A model generated the notes under the pieces. The model was given only the letters and a program-made list of their open reading frames with translations. It searched no databases and was not told where the DNA came from. A program made the position numbers and the translations under genes. From Ilex aquifolium (taxonomy: Eukaryota; Streptophyta; Magnoliopsida; Aquifoliales; Aquifoliaceae), in NCBI GenBank assembly GCA_951799425.1, contig OX637394.1:38953001-39017000 (forward strand): a stretch of 64,000 nt of DNA, written 5' to 3'. Shown here in pieces: positions 1-11,162 of the stretch (the stretch's first letter is position 1; every line of letters starts with the position of its first letter).

Positions 1-294
1 GGCAAAACTTGAAACTGTTAGTGACTTATGCACTCTCTCTTTCTTATAGACAGGACATGATCCTCTGGAAATGTGCCGAAGCAAGTGGGATGTTCCGGAT
101 TTGTTTGAACAAGCAAAGGTTTTCTTACAATGATTACACAGACATTCTTCACGAATTCCGGTCTTCTTTTCAAGCTTTGTAAAATGTTGCCAAACTTTGG
201 ACTTCAACCTCACTTCTCTCTTTTGTTGCTCACCATTACTTGTTTCTGAATGGTCAGAAATAACCACCACATCTTCCTCCTTTACATGCAACAT
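1..294 (-). CDS. BED zinc-finger protein, DAYSLEEPER/RICESLEEPER-like (N-terminus, cut by window edge)
   Basis: Reading the minus strand from an ATG at 294 gives 98 codons that stay open to the window edge. Residues 32-80 look like a BED zinc finger: the KVWQHFTK core at 33-40, a C53-x2-C56 pair, then SGTSHLLRH at 66-74 and C80. This arrangement is typical of hAT transposases and of their domesticated plant descendants such as DAYSLEEPER, whose BED region also reads SKVWEHF...GTSHLKRH...C. BED fingers bind DNA, so a nuclear DNA-binding role is expected. The dimerisation and transposase-like domains would lie outside the window. The ATG directly follows a good splice acceptor (TTTGCTTAG), so upstream exons are likely. 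A minus-strand GTAAGT donor near 1831 at the end of a GC-rich segment (about 1832-1960) could be a non-coding first exon. The other option is an active or dead hAT transposon; no transposon ends are visible here. Confidence 0.75.
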   Translation of the reverse strand, partial: MLHVKEEDVVVISDHSETSNGEQQKREVRLKSKVWQHFTKLEKKTGIREECLCNHCKKTFACSNKSGTSHLLRHISRGSCPVYKKERVHKSLTVSSFA

Positions 295-467
295 CTAAGC
301 AAAGTACGATTATGACATAAATGTACAGCTTAAATGAATAAACATATTCCCCGGAATAACACCAACACATTCCTCACATACATAAGAAACCATACCTAAG
401 ATTTCCTTTTTTCTAGGATAATACTGTAAGTTCGATATAATCTGGAATTGGCTAGTCCAAAAAAGGC

Positions 468-803
468 TTAATGAACCCACCAAGAGTATAAGACACCTAA
501 CTTAAAACTATGACTAACACTATGCATCCATGAGATATAACTAAGGAGAAAACTGGCAATGATAATTAAAACAATCAAATTATATGTACTACTGAAAAGA
601 AAAGTAATTGTGAAAGATAACAAAGAAAAAGAATACTGGTTAAAATGATGATATATGCCACCTCCAGAAATTATATAAATCAAATATAGCAAAGAGTCAT
701 TTGCTAAAACTCGTAACTTCTTGTAGTCTGTTGGATATTGCGTAATTTGCCATCTATCTTCCTCACCCAAAGGTTCTATTTCAACATCTAAGCAAACATG
801 CAT
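468..803 (-). other. Open stretch upstream of the BED gene, possible exon
   Basis: A minus-strand open frame starts near 803 with a plausible protein-like beginning (EPLGEEDRWQITQYPTDYKK) and then becomes hydrophobic and low quality. It is preceded by the same 15-base string (TTTGCTTAGATGTTG, minus strand) that forms the acceptor and start of the BED exon at 289-303. It could be an alternative or ancestral exon start, or a chance duplication. I recognise no family and see no convincing donor. Confidence 0.2.
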
Positions 804-1825
804 TTACTAAGTAGCATATGACCAATTAATTCAATAGCAAGAAGTCCTAAGTTGAGGGTTCGTGAAAATGTCTAGAAAGAGAATGCACCACAACATTGTA
901 CAAAGTAGAAAATATGTAGTCCCAATCCCTTGATCAGATATTTTGGTTATTCAACAGTATGAGCTTCTTCTGCTGAAAAAATTCTCTGGCTTGTTGATTC
1001 CACTAAACATTATTGTATCTAGGCTCTACCACCGAATCTTGTAAATTTGCTCCCAAGAAAGGTGGCAGTAAGTGAAAGCCAGTCTGAACGACGAAACTGG
1101 CTACAAAACTGTGGAAAATGAATGAGATTCTGATGCCACAGGTGACAGGGAGTTTGGATGAGAAAAAGGTGTTAAGGACACATAGAATGGGTTTAATGCC
1201 AATGGTCCTTGCCTTGCCTTGTGAAGGCTTGGTCTTCTTGAGGTCAAGAGTTCAAGTACCCCTCCCCCGTTCCCCCCTCCCCCCAAAAAAATGGCGATGA
1301 ATCCGGGTCCGTTTTGTCTAAATCAGTTTGATCCGTCTCATAGTCCTTTTTTTAGAGGTTGGCACTGGTGTTTTCCCTACTCATGTCTAGATTAGAAGCC
1401 CGTTTGCACGTTTGCAGCGGCAATTGGGAATCATCCTTGTTAGTTCACTTCACACCATTCTTTTCAAACCAACTTCTTTCTAAAATACAATATAAATCAA
1501 TTTCCACTTATTCACAAAATCAAGATTTATTTGCTTCCGTTTTCATGTTTTAGATAGAATTTCTCTCTCCTAGACACTTGCCAATGGCCTAACAGGCCAA
1601 AATTCTCTATTCTCTCTTGTTTCTCTCTCTATCTCCACCTTCCTCTCCCCTACTATGTCTCTAAACACTGGATTCTCCATAAGTATGTACCTTAGACGAG
1701 GACCAATGCATTCTTGTTGTAGAAGCAGCCCTAAATTGTATTACATTTATCTAGCTTACTTCTAGACATCCATGGATACAAAAATTTATGCTCGAGAGTA
1801 ACAGAGAGACACATAGAGTCAATTA

Positions 1826-1970
1826 CTTACCGCTAGAGTGAGAGGAATGACCGTGGTTCGCACTGAACGCCGGCGTCAGTCGCCGATCGACGGTCACCGG
1901 CCAGAGTGTGAGCCGAGAGTTGCGAGCTCTGGGCAAGCTCGTGAGAGGGCCGATAAAAGTGGAAATGATT
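1826..1970 (-). promoter_or_regulatory. Probable 5' UTR exon / promoter-proximal region of the BED gene
   Basis: This is a GC-rich island in otherwise AT-rich DNA, holding GCGGTAAGTAAT on the minus strand, a strong plant 5' splice site. It fits a non-coding first exon whose intron runs down to the acceptor at 295. No TATA box is obvious. The assignment rests on composition and the donor only. Confidence 0.4.
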
Positions 1971-2009
1971 GGGGACAAAAGCCCTTATTGAAGGCGATCA
2001 ACGGATAGA

Positions 2010-3420
2010 ATTACGAAGTTGTCCTTTTATTTTAAACGGGCTAGGCCTTAGACGGGCGAAAAGTGCACGGGCCGCCCAAAAGTGCACGAGATCGGCCCGC
2101 AGTTAATGCATTTGCAAATCAAGAATTGATGAAAATGATAAAATTACGGCGTTTTGAATTACGAAGTTGTCTTTTATTTCAAGGGTCTTTTAGAAATCGG
2201 TACACTAAATTATACATAATTGTAAAAAAGCACACAGGACAAAATATTTTGAAAAAAAGTACACAGTCGAAATACAAAGACGTAAATGTCCATTTTGTAA
2301 AATTTTTTTTCCTAAAAACTGTAATAAGGCATTTATCTTAAACACTGAAATTTAGAGTCATTTAATTCGAAATCTCTAATGCACCTTCATTCATGCGTAT
2401 TTTTTTTTTTGGAAAGTGGTTTTATTTTCAAATTATATTTATACATTAAATATCTCCTCGTTTTATGGGAGAACTTTAATATTCCATTTATTTTATGATA
2501 TATCACTTTGTTTGAATTTTAAAATTTGTTAATATTCAAACTCCATAATAGTGTAACAAAAACAGTATAACAATACACTGTTGTTAATATCTGAACTCCA
2601 TAATAGTGTAACAATACACTGTAACAAAAATAGTGTAACAATACACTGTAACAAAAACAGTGTTCAGTGGTTTTGTTTATGTAGTAACAAATTCAAAACA
2701 GATATGGACTGTTTTGAATAAAATTATAAGAAAATATATGTTTAACAAAATGTAATAATACAATATTTTGTGTAAATATATTGTTACACTGTTATTGTTA
2801 CACTGTTATTATTACACTGTTATAAAGTTCAATATTAATATAATTTGAAAACAAAACCACTTTCCAAAAAAAATACGCATGAATCAAAGTACATTAAATA
2901 TAATTTGAAAATAAAATCGTTTTCCAAAAAAAATACGCATGAATCAAGGAATGACATAAAAATATGGAATATTAAAGTTCTCCCATAAAATTAGGAGATG
3001 TTTACTGCACCACTTTTCAAAAAAAAAATATGCATGGATTAAGGGATGATATAAAGGTCAGAAGAAAATATGAAAATTTAAAATAATGAACTTGGAAACA
3101 AATAAGTATCAAAATTAAGGACTTTTTTACCCTACATTTTTTTCTATGTACTTTTTTACAATTAACTCCAATTTGATGTACCCCTTCCAATTTTCTCTAA
3201 TTTAAAACATGTAAAGCCTAAGACAGGCCGAAAGTGCACGAAATCGGGCCTTAGATAAAGAGATTGAAATTCAAGAATTGGTGAAGACATGACGAAGCGG
3301 TCCTTTATTGAAAATGGGGCCACGTCAAAGACAGGCCGAAAATGCACAAGATCGGCCCGTAGATAAGGATTTTGCAATTCAAGAATTGGTGGAAACGATC
3401 AAATTATGGTATTCTGGGTG
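2010..3420. repeat. About 125-bp tandem repeats broken by a 1-kb inverted-repeat insertion
   Basis: Diverged copies of a unit of about 125 bp occur near 2010-2150, from 2150 (partial), at 3205-3290 and at 3290-3420. They share strings such as GGCCGAAA-TGCAC, GAT/AAATCGGCCCG and CAAGAATTGGTG. The second copy is interrupted from about 2190 to 3200 by an inverted-repeat element (listed separately). Confidence 0.6.
2190..3200. mobile_element. Inverted-repeat (foldback/MITE-like) element with nested palindrome
   Basis: The outer ends are inverted copies: GGTACACTAAAT...AATTGTAAAAAAGCACA near 2200-2240 against the reverse complement of TTTTTTACAATTAACTCC...TGTACC near 3145-3185. Inside, 2393-2450 (GCGTATTTTTTTTTTTGGA...) is inverted at 2845-2880 and again at 2900-2940, so one arm is duplicated. 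The centre (2540-2825) consists of AACAGTGTAACAATACACTGT-type units that are themselves palindromic. No coding capacity and no clean TSD were found. Confidence 0.6.
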
Positions 3421-4235
3421 GAGACTACACATGATTTCCTTTTGAGTTAAAGTAATCCAAATATAGCAATAGTAATATTGATGAACCAACTTTACCATTG
3501 GATTCGGCATAAGTCTTGCAAGAACTCCTCATTTCATGATATGTAAAGCTTGTCAATGGGCCAGTCTAGGCAAGTGGGTAAAGTTGTGCCCATGGCCTGC
3601 CAGGGATAGCTGGGCTCGTTTGTTGAGCCTTAAATGGTCCTTAAACGGACTTTCTTCACAAAATTTATTTAGGAAAAAACGGAAGTCAATACATAAATAT
3701 AAATTTATTTGAGTAAAAAGGTATTAATAAAAAATTATTAGGCATAAGTGTATTTTGATGAAAAAAAACAAAAACTCATTCTACAAGTGTAACTCTTGCA
3801 ACAACCGATTTTTCAAGGCAATTATATAACAATTTAGATTGAACACTCCGGCTATCACGAAACCCCTAAAATTCGGACAAATACACCCAAAAATTAGGCC
3901 GTTTCCTTCCACGTTCTTCATTTTTTCGAATTTGGTACTATTATAACATTGATTTCGGAAGAAGTTTCAGAGTTCTTATCTTTCAAAGCCAAAATTATAT
4001 TTGTTTTTAGACGGGAAAGCAAAGGATTTCAATAACGATTTGGGTTTTTGCATAACTGGCCATCGAAAATCTGTGGCTCAGTATCCTTACACCGGTGTCA
4101 TTGTGAGATCGCTGACAGTTAACGGTAAGCATTCAAGTGTATATATATATTATTTTTCTTTTACTGAAAAACCCCCCAACACAGAAAATATCAAATCCTA
4201 TTTTTTTGTTTGAAATTATAAAATTTTTGATTTTT
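3421..4235. other. AT-rich stretch, no gene recognised
   Basis: A short plus-strand open frame (4001-4213) follows a splice-acceptor-like TTTGTTTTTAG, but its product resembles nothing I know and it ends in low-complexity sequence. I do not call it a gene. Confidence 0.4.
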
Positions 4236-4236
4236 T

Positions 4237-4530
4237 GTGATACACCTTATTGGTGATTTGTTTGATGTATCTTTTTGGTATATCACTTTCTTATATCAAT
4301 TTTGTGTATTAATTAGGGGTATCATTTTAGTGTTTCTATTTTGGTGTATCTGTTTGATATATCTCTTTGGTGTATCACTTTTTTATATCAATTTTATGCA
4401 TCAATTAGGTGTATCATTTTAGTTTCTCTTTGGATTTCACTGTGTATCTCTTTCATGCATCTTTTAGGTGTATCGCTTTGATATATCTTTTTGGTGCATC
4501 TATTAAGTGTATCTATTTGTTGTATATCTT
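4237..4530. repeat. Degenerate minisatellite of GTGTATC(A/T) units
   Basis: Diverged units built around TTAGGTGTATCATTTTAGT and TTTGGTGTATCTGTTTGATAT recur about every 20-45 bases. The plus-strand open frame over it is only a translation of the repeat. Confidence 0.65.
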
Positions 4531-4745
4531 TGTAATCACTGTGTGCAATGAATAACCGGTGCAACTTGTACCGATTAGGTGTATCTCTTTGGAGAAAGAA
4601 ACGTTTTGGAACCGAATCAAAAAATCACGTTTGGATCCGTATCATTATATTTTCAACTATTATGGAACCGAATCAGAAAGTCCACAACTGGAGAAATAGC
4701 AACGTTTAAAGGCAACGATTAAAGAATATACTATGAATTGATTTA

Positions 4746-5215
4746 AGAATAAATGTTCAAAATTCAAACGAATGATAAAATCAAACTAAATCTTTATATA
4801 TTTGAAAAGAAAATAAATTATTAATCAATTATGATCTTTTCGGAGTAATTTTTTTTGAAGTACCAATACAACGACGTTTAAGAATGCTGACTTCGAATCG
4901 AGAGAGATAGAGAGAGAAATTGTGCCTTGAATACACAAGGGAGGAGAGATAGTGAGAGGGAGAGAGAGAGAGAGAGAAAGATAAAGAGAGAAAATATATG
5001 AGAGAGAGTAACAGAGAAAGAGAGAGGGAGGGAGAGAGAGAGAGAGTGAGAGAGAGAAAATATGTGAGAGAGAGTGAGGAGGGAGGGAGAAAGAGAGACT
5101 AACGGTGAGAAAATAGGGAGAGAGAATGAGAGAATAAGAATAAATGTTCAAAATTTAAATAAATGATAAAATCAAATCAAATTTTTACATATTTGAAAAA
5201 AAAAATTGTTAATAA
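4746..5215. repeat. GA-rich microsatellite flanked by a direct duplication of about 75 bp
   Basis: Positions 4746-4820 and 5137-5215 are close direct copies (both begin AGAATAAATGTTCAAAAT and contain GATAAAATCAAA). They bracket about 230 bp of (GA)n-rich purine sequence at 4895-5130. The structure fits local duplication or replication slippage around the purine tract. Confidence 0.7.
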
Positions 5216-6032
5216 GTTATTCATTATTTAAGGAAAGATAATTAAGTAATATATAAAAAAAAAAAAGTAAACTGAATTATGTACCTAATAACAAAAAATT
5301 TATGTATAAGAGAACTTAATAGCGTAAAAATCTTATCTGTGAAATTTCTCTCAAATAAGTCTTAGAAAATGTATCAACACCCAATCTTTCCATTTAATAG
5401 TTGGCCGATCCAAGGGCTATGTGCCAAGAATTCAGAAAAAAAAAATGTCTTTCGGGCTTAGGCAAGCATGTCAAGCTAGCCCATCGTGTCACCCAACCTG
5501 AAATTTCTCTGCTGAGCAACTGGGGGTACCAAGGCCCTGCCACATGGCGGTCCAGATTGTTCATTGGCTTGGTTCCTTATCGGGCCTTGGGCCTTTGACT
5601 GACCTTAGTGCCATGGAAGATCATATGTCATCTTCTCGGTCTACTAGTTTAATTTGCTTTATTTTAGGACTAGTACATTGTGTTATAACCCTAAGTGGTA
5701 GTCTGATGGAAATAGAGATGAATTATAAATTCACAGAGTTTGAAACTTGACAACTCCTTTAACGTCAGGCCATGAGAGATTTATTTCTCATGAATTCACT
5801 AGTCTTAGCGTGGATGATATGTCTTTGACTAGATCAAAGAAAAAATTAATCGATATACGCATAAACTAGTCCAAAGACTCCTGACTATAATCCCGAAGAA
5901 AATAGATCGTGTTATAGTTCAATATCAAGTAGACAAAGACCACCCCAAATTAAATAGCAAATAATGATCAAAATATCACCTTCTTTACTTAAATTTTCTC
6001 AGGATTATTATCACATTTTTATGATGAACATG
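5216..6032. other. Intergenic stretch, nothing recognised
   Basis: Short open frames on both strands are not conserved-looking. I see no repeat structure or RNA gene. Confidence 0.4.
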
Positions 6033-6037
6033 AATTT

Positions 6038-7179
6038 TGGTTTTGCTTTGGTTTTGATTTTGATTTTTGACGGGACGTGGTCTGCTAGACCAATTAGTCA
6101 TGGACACATGGCACCTACTACCCCGTTCCACTAGAAGATTGATGATTGCAAAGGTACGGTGTCTAGAACAGGGGGCATGCTCGGTCCCAGAAAGATACCC
6201 CAAGTGTCTTAACGACTCACAGAAGTCTACCCATGTCGAGCAAAGGATAAGAAATGAGTCGACACCCCTCGGTATATCGATGACGAGCGCCTCTATGTGA
6301 CTCGGTGCTATTGACTCGATGTAACTCGGTCCTGAGTATGATGACACTAAGGAAATAGTAATGACAAGAGCCGAAGAGACGCTCTCAGTTTATGACCATG
6401 TGTAGCCTCTCACATCGAGACGACCTTGGGAGACGTGTCTACCTGGGAATAATTGAAGGAATGTCTTTTGGAGATTCGTACTCGATTGACCAGCAAGTGT
6501 GGTTTCATCTCCCCAGAAGATCAAAAAGAGCATAAAAGGATACTGCAACCAATCATGATAAGTGTTCATAAATGCTTAATAAACGCTCAGCCCCAAGACT
6601 TCGATGATAAATGAATGTTCTTCATAAGCACGTGTTTGTATCTAAGAAACAATTAACTCTTGGGGAAGCAAAGGCAAAGGACATTAAATGCGCAATAAGT
6701 GATCGGCGTAAGACAGTACGCTAAGTGTTTAATGTCATTAATACAGTCTCATATGCTCATGCATGCGGAATATTAAGGATCGAGGCGAAGCAGATGCTCT
6801 GGTTGAGACGTGTCCACCTAATTAGACCAAATTAAGGAAGATTCCAACTGTCTTTGGTACGGACCAATCGGATGTCTTCCCGCGAACGTGGTGACCTGGA
6901 TGACCTGGCATGATTTAGCCACTCTCCTAGAAGGTATAAATATGAGACTAATCCAAGAAGCAAAGGTACGCAACTTGAAACCAGCTTGAGCCTTATGTCT
7001 ACTTCCCTTCTCAAAAACTGACTTTAGCATCAAAGTGGAAATACTGGAGACACCTCCGACATCCCTTCTGACCTTTCTTTGTGAGTGATAGATCGTTCGA
7101 CTCAAGTAACCCGAGGTCTTTGTTCAAGAGCAAACCAGAGTGCTGCTATCTCAGTATTATACGAGCAATCTCCAACACA
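6038..7179 (+). mobile_element. Probable solo LTR, Ty3/Gypsy Tat-type
   Basis: The segment begins TGGTTTTG and ends CAACACA. It is bracketed by a 5-bp direct repeat AATTT (6033-6037 and 7180-7184), as expected of LTR-retrotransposon insertion. A TATA box (TATAAATAT, 6935-6943) lies about 240 bp before its end. The following CTGACTTTAGCATC...CACCTCCGACATCCC resembles the R/U5 region of Tat-lineage LTRs. No internal gag or pol sequence adjoins it, so it is a solo LTR left by recombination between LTRs. At 1142 bp it is about twice as long as the 0.54-kb LTRs of the Tat element at 20-43 kb and is a different family. The 5' end is the less certain boundary. Confidence 0.6.
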
Positions 7180-7184
7180 AATTT

Positions 7185-7970
7185 TTTTTTAATTTGATTA
7201 TGGTTTTCGACACAATGAAGGTGCAATGATTTTGCTGGTAGTGTGTGCAATGACAATGGTGTTGTCTACAGGTGTGGCACCATGAATGGCTGTGTGAAGG
7301 AGTAGGCCATGGTGGTGGTGGCGGCAGCAGCAGTGGTTCTGCAGTTGGTTAGTGGCTTTGTCGTAGTGGAGCCGATGGTTGAGACTTGAGGGGACTTGGT
7401 GGGGGTGGGGGAAGCCCAGTGCAAAATAATGATATATAGACACCTATATGGAAGAAAATGGGAAGGTATTTTGGTAGTTTTACATTTTCTGCAACAGAAA
7501 GTTAGTTTACAATTTATACAAAAAGGCTCAAGTGAAACTCATAAAAATTGAGAGTGATGATGTACAATTCGGCCTAAGTTCAAGAGGGTTCAGTGTATTT
7601 TAACCCTTTTGATTATCTAAAAGGTTATATTAACCATGAAACAATGCTTTTATAATTCTCTTTTACGTAATTTTTTTATGAAATGATGAGAATCTATAGC
7701 GTTTCATGTCCCCTCCCTACTGAGTAAATATTTTATGATGTTAAATTATCATTGGGATGTGCCCTTAGCATTCAAAATACTAATATAATACAATCTAACA
7801 GAAAAGAATTGTCTTTTCTGTATACTTTTCCCGGTTCCGTTGTTACCATGGGCTTCACGCAATCGATCGAATTATATAGATATCCCTTTAACACAATCTA
7901 TATATTCCTTTAACACAACATAGGTCATTGAAAGGATCTCTGGAAATTTATTACTTATTATTAGTTATTA
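7185..7970. other. Intergenic stretch, nothing recognised
   Basis: This is AT-rich DNA with a short GC-rich patch near 7260-7420. The open frame there is low complexity (His-rich) and is not supported as a gene. Confidence 0.4.
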
Positions 7971-7979
7971 GTTAGTTAT

Positions 7980-8162
7980 GAATAATGCTACACTGACCAA
8001 ATTTTGGGACCAAATTTAGAGCCCAAATGACATGGCAGCTGACTTGGGCTTCTTTATTTGGTGCCATGTCATTTGGGCCCCAATAAATACTCCAAATGAC
8101 ATGCTGTCATGTCATTTTGGCTCCAAATTTGGTCCCAAAATTTGATCAATGTAGCATTACTC
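7980..8162. mobile_element. 183-bp Mutator-like MITE
   Basis: Terminal inverted repeats of about 55 bp begin GAATAATGCTACACTGACC at the left; the right end read in reverse is GAGTAATGCTACATTGATC. The inserted copy is flanked by an exact 9-bp direct repeat GTTAGTTAT (7971-7979 and 8163-8171), the TSD length of Mutator-like elements. It has no coding capacity. The transcript would fold into an almost perfect hairpin. Confidence 0.85.
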
Positions 8163-8171
8163 GTTAGTTAT

Positions 8172-9326
8172 TAGACGAGATTTTACGGAAAAAAATACTT
8201 TATTTCATAGGAGTGAACAAATCGTTTTTTTGCAATGCGAGGTAAAGTAAAACATGAGCAAAGCGAATCACACAAAAATGTGATAACTATCACATCTACC
8301 CTAGTCTAATAACTTCTTCATATGCATGTGGGGGTTTCTTTTGTTCATATGTTTGTTTATCATTAAACGGCAATATAACGGTAATTACATGATATATCAT
8401 TGTGTTAACACTCTGTACAATCAAAAGTAACAAAAAGAGATATTAATAAGACACATTCAACAATGGATTCATGAACCCTCATGATGTATTTTATTATAAT
8501 TTTTGGCTGATAGGGGCAAGCCCCAGCTCAAATGCCTTTGCCACGAAGTGACCATGCGTCCTTCAAGAATTCCAGGCTAGGAGCCTCGATTGATCCATAT
8601 CACAAATTCTCTCCAAAAGAGTCGGAGTCAGGCAGTTATTAAATGGTATAGATAGGAGAATTGAAAGAATGAGTCTTGCAGCTTTGCCCTTTGCAGTGTT
8701 CATTAAGCTATTGCTAGGTCAATATGTGTGTGGTTGGGTTTGATTAGGTATATGATTACTTATTTATGGGAAAGACTTCGGCCTACCAAACTCAAAACAC
8801 ATTTCTAAGTTCTGTGCAATGGTAGTCAGTTTTACATATTATAGTAACACAATAAAAAAAAACTGCAGATCTGTAAGTTAGAGGGGGAAGATAATGAGGC
8901 CACCAACATCAGCTCTGCCTGGTCAACATTTAGTTCACCTGAAACAAAAAATCCCACAAGCAACCTCTTTTTTTCTCTCCTGTTTTCTTGAAATCTTTCC
9001 CACTTTCCAAACACACTAAAATATCTTATGTTTCTTCAAAATCTTCTTTCTTTGTAGAAGAAGAAACAGCAGATTTTTTCCATTTTCCAAACTCCACCCA
9101 AAGTCTAGTTTCTTCCCAGAATAAACAATGAACAAAGCTTAAGTCAAGACCATTGCCAAACTTTCAAAGCCGTTGCAACCCATTATTTATTGGGTTTGGA
9201 ACATAACTAGGATAAAAATAGCAAAGTTTGTTGTGTCTGCTCATCTCCTCTTGCCTTTTTCTCCCACCTTCAACATATCTCCTATCCTCCAACTCTCACC
9301 CTCCTCCCTCTCTTCACCTCTCTCTA
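8172..9326 (+). promoter_or_regulatory. Upstream region of the ABCG10-like gene
   Basis: No other gene is visible. The last 150 bp before the ATG are C/T-rich (CTCCTCCCTCTCTTCACCTC), typical of a plant 5' leader. An in-frame upstream ATG at 9228 would add 33 hydrophobic residues that do not match the ABCG10 N-terminus. No confident TATA box was identified. Confidence 0.4.
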
Positions 9327-11162
9327 ATGGAATTACCAGCCAAGGGGCCAGTATCCGGCCACCGGAAACCGCCATATCGAATAGAAACCAAAAACTTGTC
9401 CTACAAATTTCAGTTGGGTTTTGAATTTAATTGGGTTTTTTGTTGTAACACACCCAACCAAGCGACCACATACATTTTGAAGGATGTAAATTGTGAAGCT
9501 AGGCCGGGGGAGATCACGGCCATAGCAGGTCCAAGCGGAGCCGGAAAAACAACATTGCTAGAAATTCTTGCCGGGAAGATATCACCAAGTAGAGTATCTG
9601 GCCAGGTACTCGTTAATGGTCGTCCCATAAACGCTAAACATTTTCGGAGACTGTCCGGTTATGTAAGCCAAGAAGATGCTCTATTCCAATTACTAACTGT
9701 TGAAGAGACACTCATGTATAGTGCTCTTCTCAGGCTTCGCGGTGGCCGGAAAGAGGCTGCATATAGAGTGAGAGTGCTGATGAAGGAGCTGAGACTGGAC
9801 CATGTAGCTGATTCAAGGATAGGTGAAGGATCAAGCCATGGCATTTCTGGGGGCGAAAGGCGAAGGGTCTCCATTGGAGTTGAATTAGTACACGACCCAT
9901 TGGTCATTTTGATCGATGAACCCACTTCAGGGTTGGATTCAGCATCAGCTCTTGATGTAATCTCACTACTGAAATCAATGGTGGTTCATCAAGGGAAGAC
10001 AATTGTGTTAACTATTCATCAACCCGGGTTCCGAATCCTGGAACTGTTTGATCGGCTTGTTCTGCTTTCAAATGGTTGTGTCCTCCACAATGGTTCAATG
10101 AAACTACTTGAAGCTAGGCTTAAGCTTTCTGGCCATTTCATTCCTCGAAACATCAATGTGCTCGAATTCGCCATTGATGTCACCTGCACTTTGGTCATAC
10201 AAACTTCTGAAACTCTTAACAACCGATTCTTAATCAAAGATCATAGATATGATCATGAAATGAGAATTTTCCAGCACAATGAGATTGGAGAAGACTCTCT
10301 CTCCTACCAGAATTCTGTATTCAAGGAGGTTTTAATACTTGGACAGAGATTTTGCAAGAACATATTCAGAACCAAACAACTATTCGCCACAAGAATCATC
10401 CAAGCCTTGGTAGCTGGACTAGTACTCGGGTCCATTTTCATGAATGTTGGCAGTGATCTAGGTCAGGTGGCTCAACAAACCCGAATCGGATTTTTCGCAT
10501 TTAGTCTCACTTTCTTGCTATCCTCAACAACAGAAGGCCTACCAATTTTCCTGCAAGAGAGAAGAATTTTCATGAGAGAAACTTCAAGAGGAGCATATAG
10601 AGTATCTTCTTATGTTATAGCAAACACCCTTGTCTTCCTTCCTTTTCTATTAATGGTTGGTCTTCTCTACTCCTCCCCTGTGTACTGGATGGTAGGACTC
10701 AGGCACAGCATCGATGCCTTCCTCTACTTTGCCCTGGTGGTTTGGATGGTTGTGTTGATGTCAAACTCTTTTACGGCATGTTTCAGCGCCCTTGTGCCGA
10801 ACTTCATCATGGGGACTTCTGTCATTGCGGGGTTGATGGGGTCTTTCTTCCTCTTTTCCGGTTACTTTATCGTGAAGGAGAACATACCAAGTTACTGGAT
10901 TTTCATGCATTACTTGAGTCTGTTCAAGTACCCTTTTGAATGTTTCATGATCAATGAGTACGGTGGGGATGAAGGGAGGAGGAGATGTTTAGAAAGTGAA
11001 GGAGGTGTATGCAAGTTATATGGGGCTGGGTTTTTGAAACAGCAGGGGTTTATAGAGTCACAGAAATGGAGCAATTTAGCTGTGATGTTGGGTTTCATCA
11101 TAGGATATAGAGTTCTTTGTTTTCTGATTTTATGGTACAGAGGCTACAGAACCAGAAATTAG
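9327..11162 (+). CDS. ABCG10: ABC transporter G family member 10-like (half-size WBC type)
   Basis: This is a single-exon 611-aa half transporter in the order nucleotide-binding domain then membrane domain, typical of ABCG/WBC proteins, which dimerise to export small molecules across the plasma membrane. Visible motifs are Walker [10 protein letters not shown] (68-76), Q-loop Q115, signature ISGGERRR (173-180), Walker B VILIDEP (193-199), D-loop SGLD (201-204) and switch His231 in TIHQPG. About six membrane segments lie near 357-375, 386-405, 430-450, 465-485, 494-515 and 583-606. I chose the ATG at 9327 because [11 protein letters not shown] matches the N-terminus of Arabidopsis ABCG10 as I recall it, as does the C-terminal [10 protein letters not shown]; the longer frame from 9228 adds implausible sequence. 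Related legume ABCG10 has been linked to phenylpropanoid/isoflavonoid precursor transport; the substrate here is unknown. The frame is intact. The gene is convergent with the DJ-1 gene, 534 bp between stop codons. Confidence 0.93.
   Translation: MELPAKGPVSGHRKPPYRIETKNLSYKFQLGFEFNWVFCCNTPNQATTYILKDVNCEARPGEITAIAGPSGAGKTTLLEILAGKISPSRVSGQVLVNGRPINAKHFRRLSGYVSQEDALFQLLTVEETLMYSALLRLRGGRKEAAYRVRVLMKELRLDHVADSRIGEGSSHGISGGERRRVSIGVELVHDPLVILIDEPTSGLDSASALDVISLLKSMVVHQGKTIVLTIHQPGFRILELFDRLVLLSNGCVLHNGSMKLLEARLKLSGHFIPRNINVLEFAIDVTCTLVIQTSETLNNRFLIKDHRYDHEMRIFQHNEIGEDSLSYQNSVFKEVLILGQRFCKNIFRTKQLFATRIIQALVAGLVLGSIFMNVGSDLGQVAQQTRIGFFAFSLTFLLSSTTEGLPIFLQERRIFMRETSRGAYRVSSYVIANTLVFLPFLLMVGLLYSSPVYWMVGLRHSIDAFLYFALVVWMVVLMSNSFTACFSALVPNFIMGTSVIAGLMGSFFLFSGYFIVKENIPSYWIFMHYLSLFKYPFECFMINEYGGDEGRRRCLESEGGVCKLYGAGFLKQQGFIESQKWSNLAVMLGFIIGYRVLCFLILWYRGYRTRN

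Noticed and set aside
1180-1290. tRNA/SINE-like stretch with AGTTCAAGTACC and a following A-run
   Set aside because: Only a weak B box is present; no A box at the right distance and no target duplication.
4001-4213. Possible exon after a splice-acceptor-like sequence
   Set aside because: No family resemblance, no partner exon, and it runs into low-complexity DNA.
4825-5151. Ser/Leu-rich minus-strand frame
   Set aside because: It is a translation of the GA microsatellite.
9228-9326. Upstream in-frame ATG extending the ABC transporter by 33 residues
   Set aside because: The extension is translated from a C/T-rich leader, and the family N-terminus begins at the ATG at 9327.
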